This document shows positions 1-8,883 of a stretch of 64,000 nt of DNA, piece after piece; positions within the stretch are counted from its first letter, which is position 1, and each line of letters begins with the position of its first letter. The notes under the pieces are model-generated. The model searched no databases and was not told the origin of the DNA. It saw only the letters and a list, made by a program, of their open reading frames with translations. The translations under genes and the position numbers were made by a program. Source of the stretch: Ruminococcus sp. (GTDB lineage Bacteria; Bacillota_A; Clostridia; Oscillospirales; Ruminococcaceae); contig NZ_JAIKXF010000053.1 in NCBI RefSeq assembly GCF_024684275.1, forward strand, positions 19,762 to 83,761, written 5' to 3'.

Positions 1-192
1 GGCAGGACTATGCGAGTTCTTGCAGATGGCGTATCGAAGAAAAAAGACGGCTGGCTCACAGGAAAGAGCAGCGAGTTCATAATAGTCGAGTTTGAGGGAG
101 ACAGCTCCCTTATAGGTCAGTTCGTGGACGTTGAGATAACCGATGCCATGAATTGGGCTGTTTCGGGACATATAAAGAAAGGGACGATATAA
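1..192 (+). CDS. miaB: MiaB tRNA methylthiotransferase, C-terminal TRAM domain (partial)
   Basis: The reading frame is open from the first base and begins upstream of the window. The 63 visible residues fit the C-terminal TRAM domain of radical-SAM methylthiotransferases: a VLADGVSKK strand, a LTGKSSEF segment, and an LIGQFVDVEITDA strand ending in a short basic tail. MiaB adds the methylthio group at C2 of N6-isopentenyladenosine-37 in tRNA, so it acts after MiaA, encoded at 8884. Position just before ylbF and mutS is the usual Firmicutes order, which favours MiaB over its paralogues MtaB and RimO. The radical-SAM core is outside the window. Confidence 0.82.
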   Translation, partial: GRTMRVLADGVSKKKDGWLTGKSSEFIIVEFEGDSSLIGQFVDVEITDAMNWAVSGHIKKGTI

Positions 193-984
193 TTGAGAAG
201 AATTATTGCAATATCCTGCCTTGCAGCACTGCTTCTGGCAGGCTGCGGAAAAACAGGTCAGAGCAGCTCTTCGTCTGAGAGCGCTAATGCAGCCACAGAG
301 CCCATAAGCATTACAGCGGCTTCCGCTGAGGTGACAACGGCTGCCGAGACAACGACCGCAGAGGCTGCTTCAGCAACAGCTGCCGAGGAAACAACAGAAG
401 CCGATACAACAAAGGAGCCCGACGGAATGGTTTCCGCAGGGGGACGAATGGATATGTATCCTGCCGTTTATCAGGGCGAGGTAAAGAGAGTTTTCGATGA
501 AACAGCTGCCGAGAATAACGGCTTGGTGAGCATCGAGTATGCACTCCGTGACCTCGATGTTGACGGTATCCCCGAGCTTATCCTGAAATACGGCACCTGT
601 GAGGCTGATTTCCGCATACACATTTACAGATATGATGAGAATTGCGAGCTTCAGGACCTCGGAGTGTTCGGCGGCGGACATACTTCTTTCTGCTATGACG
701 AGAACACGGGGAATTTTGTTCTCCTGTGGGGACATATGGGCTCGGCAAGCATAATGTATAATGTATGGGAAAACGGTACATTAAAGCAAACAGACCACTA
801 TGACTTTAATCTTGACGAGCAGACTCCTTCGTATGATGCTGTTCTTGAAGAAAAGGGCATAAGACGCATGGAATTCGTGGGAGCTTACAAATTCGATGCA
901 AGCAGTGAGATAAAGTCGTATTTCCAGCATGGAGACGGTACTTCTGAGGAGTTCGACGGACTTTACCTCGATCATATCTGCTGA
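193..984 (+). CDS. Predicted lipoprotein with Ala/Thr/Ser-rich linker
   Basis: 263 residues from a TTG start directly after the miaB stop codon. The N-terminus is a typical lipoprotein signal: two arginines, a hydrophobic stretch, and the lipobox LLAGC with Cys18. A low-complexity Ser/Ala/Thr/Glu linker reaches about residue 80, followed by a globular domain containing RDLDVDGIPELILKYG, which resembles the Asp-rich loops of FG-GAP/VCBS-type repeats found in many extracytoplasmic Clostridia proteins. It should be anchored to the outer face of the membrane. The function is unknown. Being wedged between miaB and ylbF suggests co-transcription rather than a shared role. Confidence 0.75.
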   Translation: MRRIIAISCLAALLLAGCGKTGQSSSSSESANAATEPISITAASAEVTTAAETTTAEAASATAAEETTEADTTKEPDGMVSAGGRMDMYPAVYQGEVKRVFDETAAENNGLVSIEYALRDLDVDGIPELILKYGTCEADFRIHIYRYDENCELQDLGVFGGGHTSFCYDENTGNFVLLWGHMGSASIMYNVWENGTLKQTDHYDFNLDEQTPSYDAVLEEKGIRRMEFVGAYKFDASSEIKSYFQHGDGTSEEFDGLYLDHIC

Positions 985-1032
985 TCTTTGCAGCATAACG
1001 AATAAATCAATAATTTAAAGGAGAATAAAAAC

Positions 1033-1440
1033 ATGGATATTATGGAATTAACAAGAGAGCTTGGAAAGGCACTTCAGAACGATGACAGATACACAGCTTA
1101 TATGCTGGCTAAAAAGGCTAACGATGAGGATAAGGAGCTTCAGGAGGACATCGCACATTTTGAGGACCTCCGCATGAACCTCGGCAGCGCTATGAGTGCT
1201 GAGGAGCCCGATTCCGACAACATCAAGGCTCTGGATACTGAACTCAAGACAGTTTACAACAAGATAATGAAGAACCCGAAGATGATAGTTTTCTCAGGCG
1301 CACAGCAGGCTCTTGAAAAGCTGGTGACCAATATCCAGCAGATAATCCAGCTCTGCGCAAACGGTGAGGACCCTGAGACCTGCCAGATACCCGAGGCAGG
1401 CTGCACAGGCAGCTGTGCTTCATGCGCAGGCTGTCACTGA
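1033..1440 (+). CDS. ylbF: YlbF/YmcA family protein with C-terminal cysteine cluster
   Basis: 135 residues with a good ribosome binding site (aaaggag) before ATG. The body is a predicted all-helical YlbF/YmcA domain (about residues 5-112). In Bacillus subtilis YlbF, YmcA and YaaT form a complex that affects RNase Y, competence, sporulation and biofilm formation and has been reported to carry Fe-S clusters. The last 20 residues hold six cysteines (a Cys in ETC, then CTGSCASCAGC), a spacing that could bind metal. Position between miaB and mutS is the conserved Firmicutes location. Family assignment is fairly sure; metal binding is inference. Confidence 0.8.
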   Translation: MDIMELTRELGKALQNDDRYTAYMLAKKANDEDKELQEDIAHFEDLRMNLGSAMSAEEPDSDNIKALDTELKTVYNKIMKNPKMIVFSGAQQALEKLVTNIQQIIQLCANGEDPETCQIPEAGCTGSCASCAGCH

Positions 1441-1445
1441 TATAT

Positions 1446-2048
1446 ATGGACAATAATAACAGAGCACTGTATGATAAGATCGCATATGTCAACTATCTTA
1501 TCGGCAGCTTTGACGGAAGTGTGCCGCCATACAGCTTTCAGCTCAGAAACAGTGCCGAGGCAATAAAGGTAAACAGACGGTGTGGTTGGAGTGCTTTAGT
1601 CTGTGGAATTTCCATGCTTGGAATGAAGCTCTTTAGATGGGATTTTTTTAGTGTATCAGGCATTATACTGGCAGCTTTGTGCTTTATCTGTGCGATATTC
1701 AGTTTTATATATTCTGCCTGTATGGAGAAGGCTGTCATAGCTGAAGTTGACGGTGACAATATAACAATAAAGGGCAGAACCTATAACTGCGGAGAGATAG
1801 ACTGCATTAAGGGCTCGGCTATGAACGGCTTGAAGATAGTTTCGGCGGGCAGGGACATTGTCAAATTCAGCAAAGCTCTTGACAACTGCGGCGAGCTTAT
1901 AAAATGGGCAAGATGCAATCATATCAGGATAGACGACGATCCCGACGCTGATCCGAAAAAGGCACAGAATATCTATATGATAACAGCAGTTATCGTTATG
2001 ATATTAGCTGTGTTCATAGGGCTGTATTTAGGACTGAAAGGCAGATAA
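1446..2048 (+). CDS. Membrane protein of unknown function, paralogue of the next gene
   Basis: About 200 residues if read from the ATG at 1446; an in-frame ATG at 1422 would overlap ylbF by 19 nt, and neither start has a clear ribosome binding site. Two adjacent hydrophobic segments lie near residues 45-90 and one at the C-terminus (about 175-197), with a cytoplasmic-looking domain between them. That domain contains ITIKGRTYNCGEIDCI and a motif GELIKWARCNHIRID. The same layout and motifs recur in the following gene, so the two arose by tandem duplication. I recognise no family and propose no function. Confidence 0.65.
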   Translation: MDNNNRALYDKIAYVNYLIGSFDGSVPPYSFQLRNSAEAIKVNRRCGWSALVCGISMLGMKLFRWDFFSVSGIILAALCFICAIFSFIYSACMEKAVIAEVDGDNITIKGRTYNCGEIDCIKGSAMNGLKIVSAGRDIVKFSKALDNCGELIKWARCNHIRIDDDPDADPKKAQNIYMITAVIVMILAVFIGLYLGLKGR

Positions 2049-2051
2049 GCC

Positions 2052-2681
2052 ATGAGTATTGAGCTTGATAAGGATCAGCAGGCAGAGCTGAGATACATAG
2101 GTGCCGAAGGCGAGATAAGACGCGACAGGATAGACCGTATCATAGGCGTGAATGACTCTGCGCCGCCGAAGCGGAGCTTCGATATCGAGGTCTCGTCCCA
2201 GACAAGGGAAGTCAATAAGGTATACCTCGGGGCAGCTTTATCGGGACTTGCAGGGGACGTATTGATATTCTTCATGCGCCGTGAGTTGTCGGGAGATAAT
2301 GGTGGCTTACCTGAGTTCGTTATCGGTGTCATCAGTATCGTTTTGCTGGTGCTGGCGGTCTTTGGCGGAAAAGGGCTTGTCCATGTGACAGGCGAGGAGC
2401 TGAGGATAAACGGCAGAGGTTATTTTGCAAGTGATATCGACATGATAAGCTGCAAAGGCATGGACGTGAAGGTGCATAGCGGCGGAAAGACCGTACTCAG
2501 GCTCAAAAAGGCGGACACAGGCTGCGAAGAGCTGATAAAATGGGCAAAAGCCTATGATATTGCCATAAAAAACACCGACGGCGAGCCGTCACGCTCCATT
2601 AAGGTGCTTATGGCTGTGGGAGCGGTGCTGTTCGTTGCGGCTTTTACCGTGCTGTTGTTTTTTATCGTAACTAAGATGTAA
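2052..2681 (+). CDS. Membrane protein of unknown function, tandem paralogue
   Basis: 209 residues starting three bases after the previous stop. It repeats the architecture of the upstream gene: a soluble N-terminal stretch, two hydrophobic segments around residues 55-110, a domain with ELRINGRGYFASDIDMIS, then CEELIKWAKAYDIAI matching GELIKWARCNHIRI upstream, and a C-terminal transmembrane helix (about 182-207). It ends 13 nt before mutS, so it is probably part of the same transcript. The function is unknown; hydrophobic pattern and shared motifs are seen directly, membrane location is inferred. Confidence 0.68.
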   Translation: MSIELDKDQQAELRYIGAEGEIRRDRIDRIIGVNDSAPPKRSFDIEVSSQTREVNKVYLGAALSGLAGDVLIFFMRRELSGDNGGLPEFVIGVISIVLLVLAVFGGKGLVHVTGEELRINGRGYFASDIDMISCKGMDVKVHSGGKTVLRLKKADTGCEELIKWAKAYDIAIKNTDGEPSRSIKVLMAVGAVLFVAAFTVLLFFIVTKM

Positions 2682-2694
2682 AGGAGCTAAACCA

Positions 2695-5313
2695 ATGGAA
2701 ATCGACAGAAGTAAAATATCCCCCATGATGCAGCAGTACTTCGAGGTCAAGGACAAGTACAAGGACTGTATACTGTTCTTCCGCCTCGGTGACTTCTACG
2801 AGATGTTCTTCGATGATGCTGTAGTGGTATCAAAGGCTCTTGAGCTTACCCTTACAGGCAGAGACTGCGGACTTGAGGAACGCGCTCCCATGTGCGGAGT
2901 GCCCTATCATGCGGCGGATATGTACATAAAGAGGCTCATAGACATGGGCTTCAAGGTGGCTGTGTGTGAGCAGCTCACCGATCCTGCCGAGACCAAGGGT
3001 ATAGTTGTACGTGATGTTATCCGCGTGGTAACTCCGGGTACGCTGACAGAGAGCAGTATGCTTGATGACGGCAGCAACAACTATATATGCAGTATCTTCT
3101 ACGACGAGGAAACTAAGACCTGCGGCGTTGCTTCTGCCGATCTTTCGACAGGTGAGGCGGCTCTCAGCTATTTCGAGGGCAAGGACCTGGAGGCAGGCGT
3201 CATCAACGAGCTTTCACGCTGCAAGCCTGCGGAGATAATCTTCCCACAGAACTTCCTGTCACTTAAAGCAGCTGCTGAGTTCGTAAAGGTAAGGCTTTCC
3301 TGTGCGGTGACTCTACGCGATACTATATGCTTCACTCCATCTGCGCGAAGGGATATGGCTGCGGCAGTATTCGGCGTGAAATCCGTAACAGAGCTTGGCA
3401 TAAGCGAGGACGGAGCAGACTGCGCGGCGGTATGCGGACTTTTCGATTACATAAACGATACACAGAAGACATCGGTTTCAAGATTTACGTCTATCGAGCT
3501 TCTGAGCGGCGAGCAGTTCATGGGGCTTGACCTCAATGCAAGGCGAAACTTAGAGCTTACGGAAACTCTACGCAGTAAGGAGAAAAAAGGCTCTCTCATG
3601 TGGGTGCTGGACTCTACAAAGACCTCAATGGGACGCCGTATGCTGAGAAACTGGATAGAGCAGCCTCTGAAAAGCCCTGCAAGGATAATCGAGCGCCTTG
3701 ACGCAGTTGAAGCACTCTACCGCAAGAGCGTTGTCCTCACAGACCTTACAGACCTGCTGGACAGGGTATACGATCTGGAGCGCCTTATGACAAAGGTCAT
3801 GTACAAGAGCGCCAATCCCCGTGACCTCAAATCCCTTTCGGCTACAGCTATGCAGCTGCCACTCGTAAAGCAGGAGCTTGCAAAGCTTTCCGATTCAAAG
3901 CTCCTTGCGAGGTATAATGACGAAATATCTACATTAGACGAGCTGGTAAACCTTGTTGAGAATGCCATTATGGACGAGCCGCCTATCTCCGTAAAGGACG
4001 GCGGTGTTATCAAGGAGGGCTTCAACAAGGAGCTTGATGAGCTTCGCCACATAATGAACAACGGCAGGAGCATAATCGACGAGATAGAACAGCGCGAAAA
4101 AGAGGCAACAGGCATCAAAAGCCTTAAAATAGGCTTCAACCGTGTGTTTGGCTATTATCTTGAGGTAACACGCTCATACTATGACCTTATCCCCGAGGGC
4201 TGGATACGCAAGCAGACTCTCGCAAACGCAGAGCGCTTCATCACAGAGGAGCTGAAAAACGCCGAAAACTCTATACTCGGTGCAAAGGACAAGGCTCTTT
4301 CCCTCGAAGCTGATATATTCTCTGAGGTGCGTGACTTCCTTGCGACAAAGCTGGAAGCGGTACAGAAAACTGCCTCGGCTGTTGCGGCTGTGGACGTGCT
4401 ATGCTCTTTTGCGGACGTAGCTCTGCGGAATCAGTACGTCAAGCCCGACATCGTCATTGACGGCTCTATCGACATAAAAGCAGGACGCCACCCTGTTGTG
4501 GAGCTCATGCTTACCGATGAGATGTTTGTGCCTAATGACCTCTACATCGACACAAAGGCTGACCGTATGTCCATAATCACGGGACCTAATATGTCAGGTA
4601 AATCCACATACATGAGACAGGCAGCACTTATTGTGCTCATGGCGCAGATAGGCAGCTTCGTGCCTGCGGATTCCGCTAAAATATCCGTGGTGGACAAGAT
4701 ATTCACCCGTGTGGGAGCTTCCGATGACCTTACGGCAGGTCAGTCCACATTTATGGTGGAGATGAGCGAGGTATCGGATATACTGAAAAACGCCACTAAG
4801 GACAGCCTTGTTATACTTGACGAGGTGGGCAGGGGAACCTCTACATTTGACGGTGTAAGCATAGCCCGTGCTGTTGCGGAGTTCATCTGCAATTCAAAGA
4901 AGCTGGGCTGCAAGACTCTTTTCGCTACCCACTACCATGAGCTTATCGGGCTTGAGGACGAGCTGGAGGGTGTAAAGAACTACAGCATCGCCGTAAACAA
5001 GCACGGCGGCACCATACGCTTTTTGCGCAAGATAGTCCGCGGCGGTGTGGACGAGAGCTACGGCGTTGACGTTGCAAAGCTGGCTGGACTTCCTGCAAAG
5101 GTGGTCACAAGGGCAAAGGAGCTCCTTGAAGAAATGGAGAGAGCTCATGCTGCGGAGCGTCCTGCGGCAGTCCGCGAGGAGTCGGGGCAGATAAGCTTCG
5201 GCAGTCTGGGCAGAGAAGCGGCTCTGGAAATGTTGGAAAAGACCAATATCGACGAGCTTACGGACAGCGAGTGCCGCGAGCTCCTCAGAGATATGCTGAA
5301 AGCTATTCAGTAG
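2695..5313 (+). CDS. mutS: DNA mismatch repair protein MutS
   Basis: 872 residues, the usual length for MutS. The N-terminal mismatch-binding domain carries GDFYEMF, the Phe-x-Glu motif that stacks on the mispaired base, so this is a repair-type MutS and not MutS2. The ATPase has the Walker A motif GPNMSGKST at about residue 630 and the Walker B/signature region DEVGRGTSTFDG at about 709, followed by the TLFATHYHEL segment. A ribosome binding site (aaaggag) precedes the ATG. It recognises mismatches and recruits MutL, encoded at 6166 with one small gene between. There is no sign of damage. Confidence 0.97.
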   Translation: MEIDRSKISPMMQQYFEVKDKYKDCILFFRLGDFYEMFFDDAVVVSKALELTLTGRDCGLEERAPMCGVPYHAADMYIKRLIDMGFKVAVCEQLTDPAETKGIVVRDVIRVVTPGTLTESSMLDDGSNNYICSIFYDEETKTCGVASADLSTGEAALSYFEGKDLEAGVINELSRCKPAEIIFPQNFLSLKAAAEFVKVRLSCAVTLRDTICFTPSARRDMAAAVFGVKSVTELGISEDGADCAAVCGLFDYINDTQKTSVSRFTSIELLSGEQFMGLDLNARRNLELTETLRSKEKKGSLMWVLDSTKTSMGRRMLRNWIEQPLKSPARIIERLDAVEALYRKSVVLTDLTDLLDRVYDLERLMTKVMYKSANPRDLKSLSATAMQLPLVKQELAKLSDSKLLARYNDEISTLDELVNLVENAIMDEPPISVKDGGVIKEGFNKELDELRHIMNNGRSIIDEIEQREKEATGIKSLKIGFNRVFGYYLEVTRSYYDLIPEGWIRKQTLANAERFITEELKNAENSILGAKDKALSLEADIFSEVRDFLATKLEAVQKTASAVAAVDVLCSFADVALRNQYVKPDIVIDGSIDIKAGRHPVVELMLTDEMFVPNDLYIDTKADRMSIITGPNMSGKSTYMRQAALIVLMAQIGSFVPADSAKISVVDKIFTRVGASDDLTAGQSTFMVEMSEVSDILKNATKDSLVILDEVGRGTSTFDGVSIARAVAEFICNSKKLGCKTLFATHYHELIGLEDELEGVKNYSIAVNKHGGTIRFLRKIVRGGVDESYGVDVAKLAGLPAKVVTRAKELLEEMERAHAAERPAAVREESGQISFGSLGREAALEMLEKTNIDELTDSECRELLRDMLKAIQ

Positions 5314-5351
5314 AGAACGCTGCCCTCGGCGTTCCGAGCCTTTAGCCGATT

Positions 5352-5382
5352 TAGAGCTAAGAGCTAAGAACTAAGAGCTAAG
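5352..5382. repeat. Dispersed AGAGCTAAGAACTAAG intergenic repeat
   Basis: The space between mutS and the next gene is repeat-derived. It holds a palindrome with arms GGAACGCC/GGCGTTCC-like near 5318-5332, a run of the 8-base unit agagctaa/gaactaag, and a hairpin GGGACGACC...GGTCGTCC near 5442-5460. Related unit runs occur at 21828, 27009 and 63571. No open frame or promoter is evident here. Confidence 0.7.
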
Positions 5383-5512
5383 TAGGGGCGACGTCTCGTC
5401 AACTCTCAAATCTAAACTCTCAACTTTAGAAAACGTGTAGGGACGACCAATGGTCGTCCGCAAATATAAAATTATGCATTATGAATTATGAATTGAAACA
5501 GAGGTGCAAATC

Positions 5513-6133
5513 ATGCCTGCTTATTTTTCTTTGATAATGGAATACAGCCGCGCAGAGCTGGATTTTGACAATATGAAGGAGCTTACCGCTTATATCAAGC
5601 ACTCAGGACTTGGATTCAAGGGCGGATTGAATAGCTATGAAAATGAGTCCATAGAGGACATTATGGAATGGAACCAGAAAAAGCTGGAGGAGGACTTCGA
5701 GCTGGGCTACGACGAGGACGCTTCCAACGATTACAAGCAGATGCGCTTTGAATATGACGGCTTTTCCGAGTTCCGCGGCTTTATCATGAATGAGTCGCCT
5801 ATACGCGGAGAGTATACCTTTACCCTGCTGATACCTCAGGAGGAGGTTCACGTTGAGGGAGATACCTACAAAAAGGAAGCTGTTGAGAAGCTGAAAGCCA
5901 TAGCTTCAAAGCTCTGGATACTGCCGAAAACACGCACCATGCAGACTGAGCTGGAGCTTGGTGAGGGGATAACTCCCGAAATGGATATAAAGGAGGGGGC
6001 TGCTCCGAGTGCCTGTCCATTCGCTATTGTATCGGAAAAGCAGTTCGGACGCATGGACACAGCTGATTATACTGCCGAGCATATCGAGTACGGCGGAGTA
6101 ATACTCACACCAAACCGGATAAAGCTGGTCTGA
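5513..6133 (+). CDS. Conserved-looking protein of unknown function between mutS and mutL
   Basis: 206 residues from ATG 5513, chosen because agaggtg ends six bases upstream; a GTG at 5504 lies inside that ribosome binding site. The protein is soluble and acidic with no signal peptide or membrane segment. A central part contains GFSEFRGFIMNESPIRGEYTF followed by TLLIPQEEVHVEG, and the C-terminal part has a hydrophobic AEHIEYGGVILTP stretch. I do not recognise a family. The location between two mismatch-repair genes might only reflect co-transcription with mutL, which starts 32 nt downstream. Confidence 0.65.
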   Translation: MPAYFSLIMEYSRAELDFDNMKELTAYIKHSGLGFKGGLNSYENESIEDIMEWNQKKLEEDFELGYDEDASNDYKQMRFEYDGFSEFRGFIMNESPIRGEYTFTLLIPQEEVHVEGDTYKKEAVEKLKAIASKLWILPKTRTMQTELELGEGITPEMDIKEGAAPSACPFAIVSEKQFGRMDTADYTAEHIEYGGVILTPNRIKLV

Positions 6134-6165
6134 ACTGCGCTTCAAATCAGAAAGGAAGTAAATAA

Positions 6166-8196
6166 ATGCCCCCTATCAACGTCCTTAGCAAGGAAATATC
6201 AGAGCTTATCGCCGCAGGCGAGGTCATCGAGCGTCCCTCATCGGTAATCAAGGAGCTGGTGGAAAACTCCATAGATTCGGGAGCCTCTCATATCACCGTT
6301 GAGATAAAAAACGGCGGAACCACATATATGCGCGTAACCGACGACGGCTGCGGAATGTCCTTTGATGACGTACCAAAGGCTTTTCTTCGTCATGCCACAA
6401 GCAAGATAAGCGCTAAAGAGGACCTTGACAATATCCTTACTCTCGGCTTCCGCGGAGAAGCTCTTGCCTCTGTTGCCGCTGTAGCCCGTGTAGAGATCAT
6501 GACCAAGCAGAAAGAGGGACTCTACGGCACTCTCTATACCATTGAGGGAAGTGTTGAGAAGTCCCACGAGGAAAGCGGCTGCCCCGACGGTACTACCGTC
6601 ATAATCCGCGACCTGTTCTATAATGTCCCGGCAAGGCGCAAGTTCATGAAAAAGGACGTCACCGAGGGAAATGCGGTAAGCACTATCCTCCAGAAAATAG
6701 CCATGTCACACCCCGATATAGCTTTCAGATTTATCCGCGACAACCGCACGGAATTCAACTCCAGCGGCGACGGGGAGCTGTTTTCGGCGATATATGCGGT
6801 CTACGGACGTGATTTCGCCCGTGACCTTATCCCCGTAGACTACGAATACGAGGGCGTGAAGGTTGGCGGCTATGTCATAAAGCCACTGTACTCAAAGAAC
6901 AACCGTGCTTTCCAGAACTTTTTCGTAAACGGCAGATACGTCCGTTCAAGGCTGTGCTCTGCGGCTTTGGAAAACGCCTACACCAATATGATAATGACAG
7001 GGAAATTCCCTGCCTGCGTACTTCTCATTGACCTGCCGCCCAGCACTATGGACGTAAATATCCACCCCACTAAGGCAGAGGTGCGCTTCACCAACGAGAA
7101 AGCCGTGTCCGACGCAGTCTATTTTGCGGTGAAGAATGCCATGATGCAGGACGGCCTTATCTATGAATTTGAGCTGAAGCCTCATGCGGACTGGACTAAG
7201 GCTGCTCCCGAGCAGGAGGAGATGAAGCAGCAGGAATTCATGTTCACTCCTGTTGACAAGATAGAGGAGACCGAGCAGAAGCTGGCAGAAGCTCCCACAC
7301 CTGTGTATGAAGCGCCAAAGCCTGCATATACAGCGCCAAAGCCTGTTACAGAGGAACAGCCGTATACTGCGGATATAACGCCCAGTCCGGCATACGATGA
7401 AAAGCCTGTACAGGCGTCAGCTCCCATAGCTGATAAGTTCATTGAAACAGCTCCCGCAGCGGAGACAGTTCCCGAGACAATAAAAGCTCCCGAGCCTGTT
7501 TCGGAGCCCGAGCCGCCGAAGGCAGTGGAGGGATTCAGCTACATCACACAGCAGGCATTCACGGCTGCGCCTGTGCAGAAGTCTGCGGAGCCCGAAGCTC
7601 CTAAGGAGTCTGTATGGACAGAAAAGCCTAAGATACGTGTTATCGGTGAGGCATTCGGGCTTTATGTGGTTGCGGAAGTCGGCGATGACACTATGATAAT
7701 GATAGACAAACACGCTGCCCACGAGCGTATCATATTCGAGAGACTGAAAAGCCGCAACTGCCGACAGTACAGCCAGCAGCTCCTTACGGGAGTAAGAGTG
7801 CTCCTCACAGGTGACGAGATAAGCGCACTTGAAGCAAATCAGGAACTCCTTGCAGACTTAGGCTTTGCCTTTGATTTCTCGGAGAAGCCTTGTGTTGTGG
7901 CAACGGCTGTTCCCACCTTCATTATGGAGTTGGACATGGAGGACATAATCTCGGAGATTGCCAATAATCTCCGTATGTACAGCCATGACCCACAGTCTCA
8001 TGTGCTGGACGATATGCTCCACACAGTTGCCTGCAAATCGGCAATAAAGGGCAACGACAAGAACGATATCGCGGAGCTTCAATCCCTTGCGGAGCAGGTC
8101 TACTTCGACGAGAGGATACGCCATTGTCCCCACGGCAGACCTGTTATGTTCACCATGACCAAGAGCAATATCTCACATCAGTTCAAAAGAACGTAA
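6166..8196 (+). CDS. mutL: DNA mismatch repair protein MutL
   Basis: 676 residues with ribosome binding site gaaaggaag. The N-terminal GHKL ATPase shows IAAGEVIERP and ELVENSIDSGA, then DDGCGM and FRGEALASV. A proline/alanine/glutamate-rich linker covers about residues 350-480. The C-terminal domain has DKHAAHERIIFERL near residue 513, the DQHA-x2-E-x4-E-type endonuclease motif, plus ACKSAIKGND and the CPHGRP metal-binding motif. It is therefore a nicking MutL of the kind used by bacteria without MutH. It couples mismatch recognition by MutS to strand incision. Confidence 0.97.
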   Translation: MPPINVLSKEISELIAAGEVIERPSSVIKELVENSIDSGASHITVEIKNGGTTYMRVTDDGCGMSFDDVPKAFLRHATSKISAKEDLDNILTLGFRGEALASVAAVARVEIMTKQKEGLYGTLYTIEGSVEKSHEESGCPDGTTVIIRDLFYNVPARRKFMKKDVTEGNAVSTILQKIAMSHPDIAFRFIRDNRTEFNSSGDGELFSAIYAVYGRDFARDLIPVDYEYEGVKVGGYVIKPLYSKNNRAFQNFFVNGRYVRSRLCSAALENAYTNMIMTGKFPACVLLIDLPPSTMDVNIHPTKAEVRFTNEKAVSDAVYFAVKNAMMQDGLIYEFELKPHADWTKAAPEQEEMKQQEFMFTPVDKIEETEQKLAEAPTPVYEAPKPAYTAPKPVTEEQPYTADITPSPAYDEKPVQASAPIADKFIETAPAAETVPETIKAPEPVSEPEPPKAVEGFSYITQQAFTAAPVQKSAEPEAPKESVWTEKPKIRVIGEAFGLYVVAEVGDDTMIMIDKHAAHERIIFERLKSRNCRQYSQQLLTGVRVLLTGDEISALEANQELLADLGFAFDFSEKPCVVATAVPTFIMELDMEDIISEIANNLRMYSHDPQSHVLDDMLHTVACKSAIKGNDKNDIAELQSLAEQVYFDERIRHCPHGRPVMFTMTKSNISHQFKRT

Positions 8197-8205
8197 GGAG
8201 ACAGT

Positions 8206-8853
8206 ATGAAACGAGCAGTTAAAGCCTTTATTGCAGTTTATTTTGCGTTTTTTATGTGCGTATTCGGCGGTATAAATGCTTTTGCGTGGAATGTTGACCA
8301 ATCTCGTCTGGGAATAAGTCTCGGTGAAGTCCCCGATGGGACTGTATTTGCTGATATACTGCTGAAAGGCAGCTGGAATAAGGCGGAGACTGACTTTAAC
8401 GAGAACAATGGACAGCTTTTGGAAGCAGGACGTGACAGCGAGATCGCAAAATACAGCAAGGACGGCTATACAAGTATGCTTTTCAGGCATAATTTCGCGC
8501 AATTGCAGGAATGTGACATTACGCCTGAGTTTGACCAAAAGCGTATGCTCCTTAAGCTGAGTATCCCAAGCGATGAGATATTCAGCCACTTCCGTCACAT
8601 AAAGCTCGCATACTGTGATAAGGACGGAAATGTCATTGGTATCACCAACGAGGTCAAGGTCAAAAAATCATTTTGGGGTATGCCTGCGTACACTATAGCG
8701 GCAAACGGCAGCAGTCTGACCTGCAATGTGAATAATGGACCGCCCTATTTCATGATAGTGCTGGTGCCTTTAACAGCTGCTGTGCTGCTTTTCATAATAA
8801 CAGCTGCTATTATAATAGTGAAGGTAAGAAAAAGGCGCAGACAGCAAAAATGA
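8206..8853 (+). CDS. Secreted, membrane-anchored protein of unknown function
   Basis: 215 residues with ggag before the ATG. An N-terminal signal peptide (about residues 1-28, ending GGINAFAW) and a C-terminal transmembrane helix (about 181-206) followed by the positive tail KVRKRRRQQK give a type I topology: a domain of about 150 residues outside the cell anchored from the C-terminal side. The extracytoplasmic part contains FRHIKLAYCDKDGNVIG and no family I can name. It lies 9 nt after mutL and 30 nt before miaA, so it is probably transcribed with them but is unlikely to work with them. Confidence 0.72.
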   Translation: MKRAVKAFIAVYFAFFMCVFGGINAFAWNVDQSRLGISLGEVPDGTVFADILLKGSWNKAETDFNENNGQLLEAGRDSEIAKYSKDGYTSMLFRHNFAQLQECDITPEFDQKRMLLKLSIPSDEIFSHFRHIKLAYCDKDGNVIGITNEVKVKKSFWGMPAYTIAANGSSLTCNVNNGPPYFMIVLVPLTAAVLLFIITAAIIIVKVRKRRRQQK

Positions 8854-8883
8854 TAAAGAGAATAAAGTCCGGAGAAATTGATA

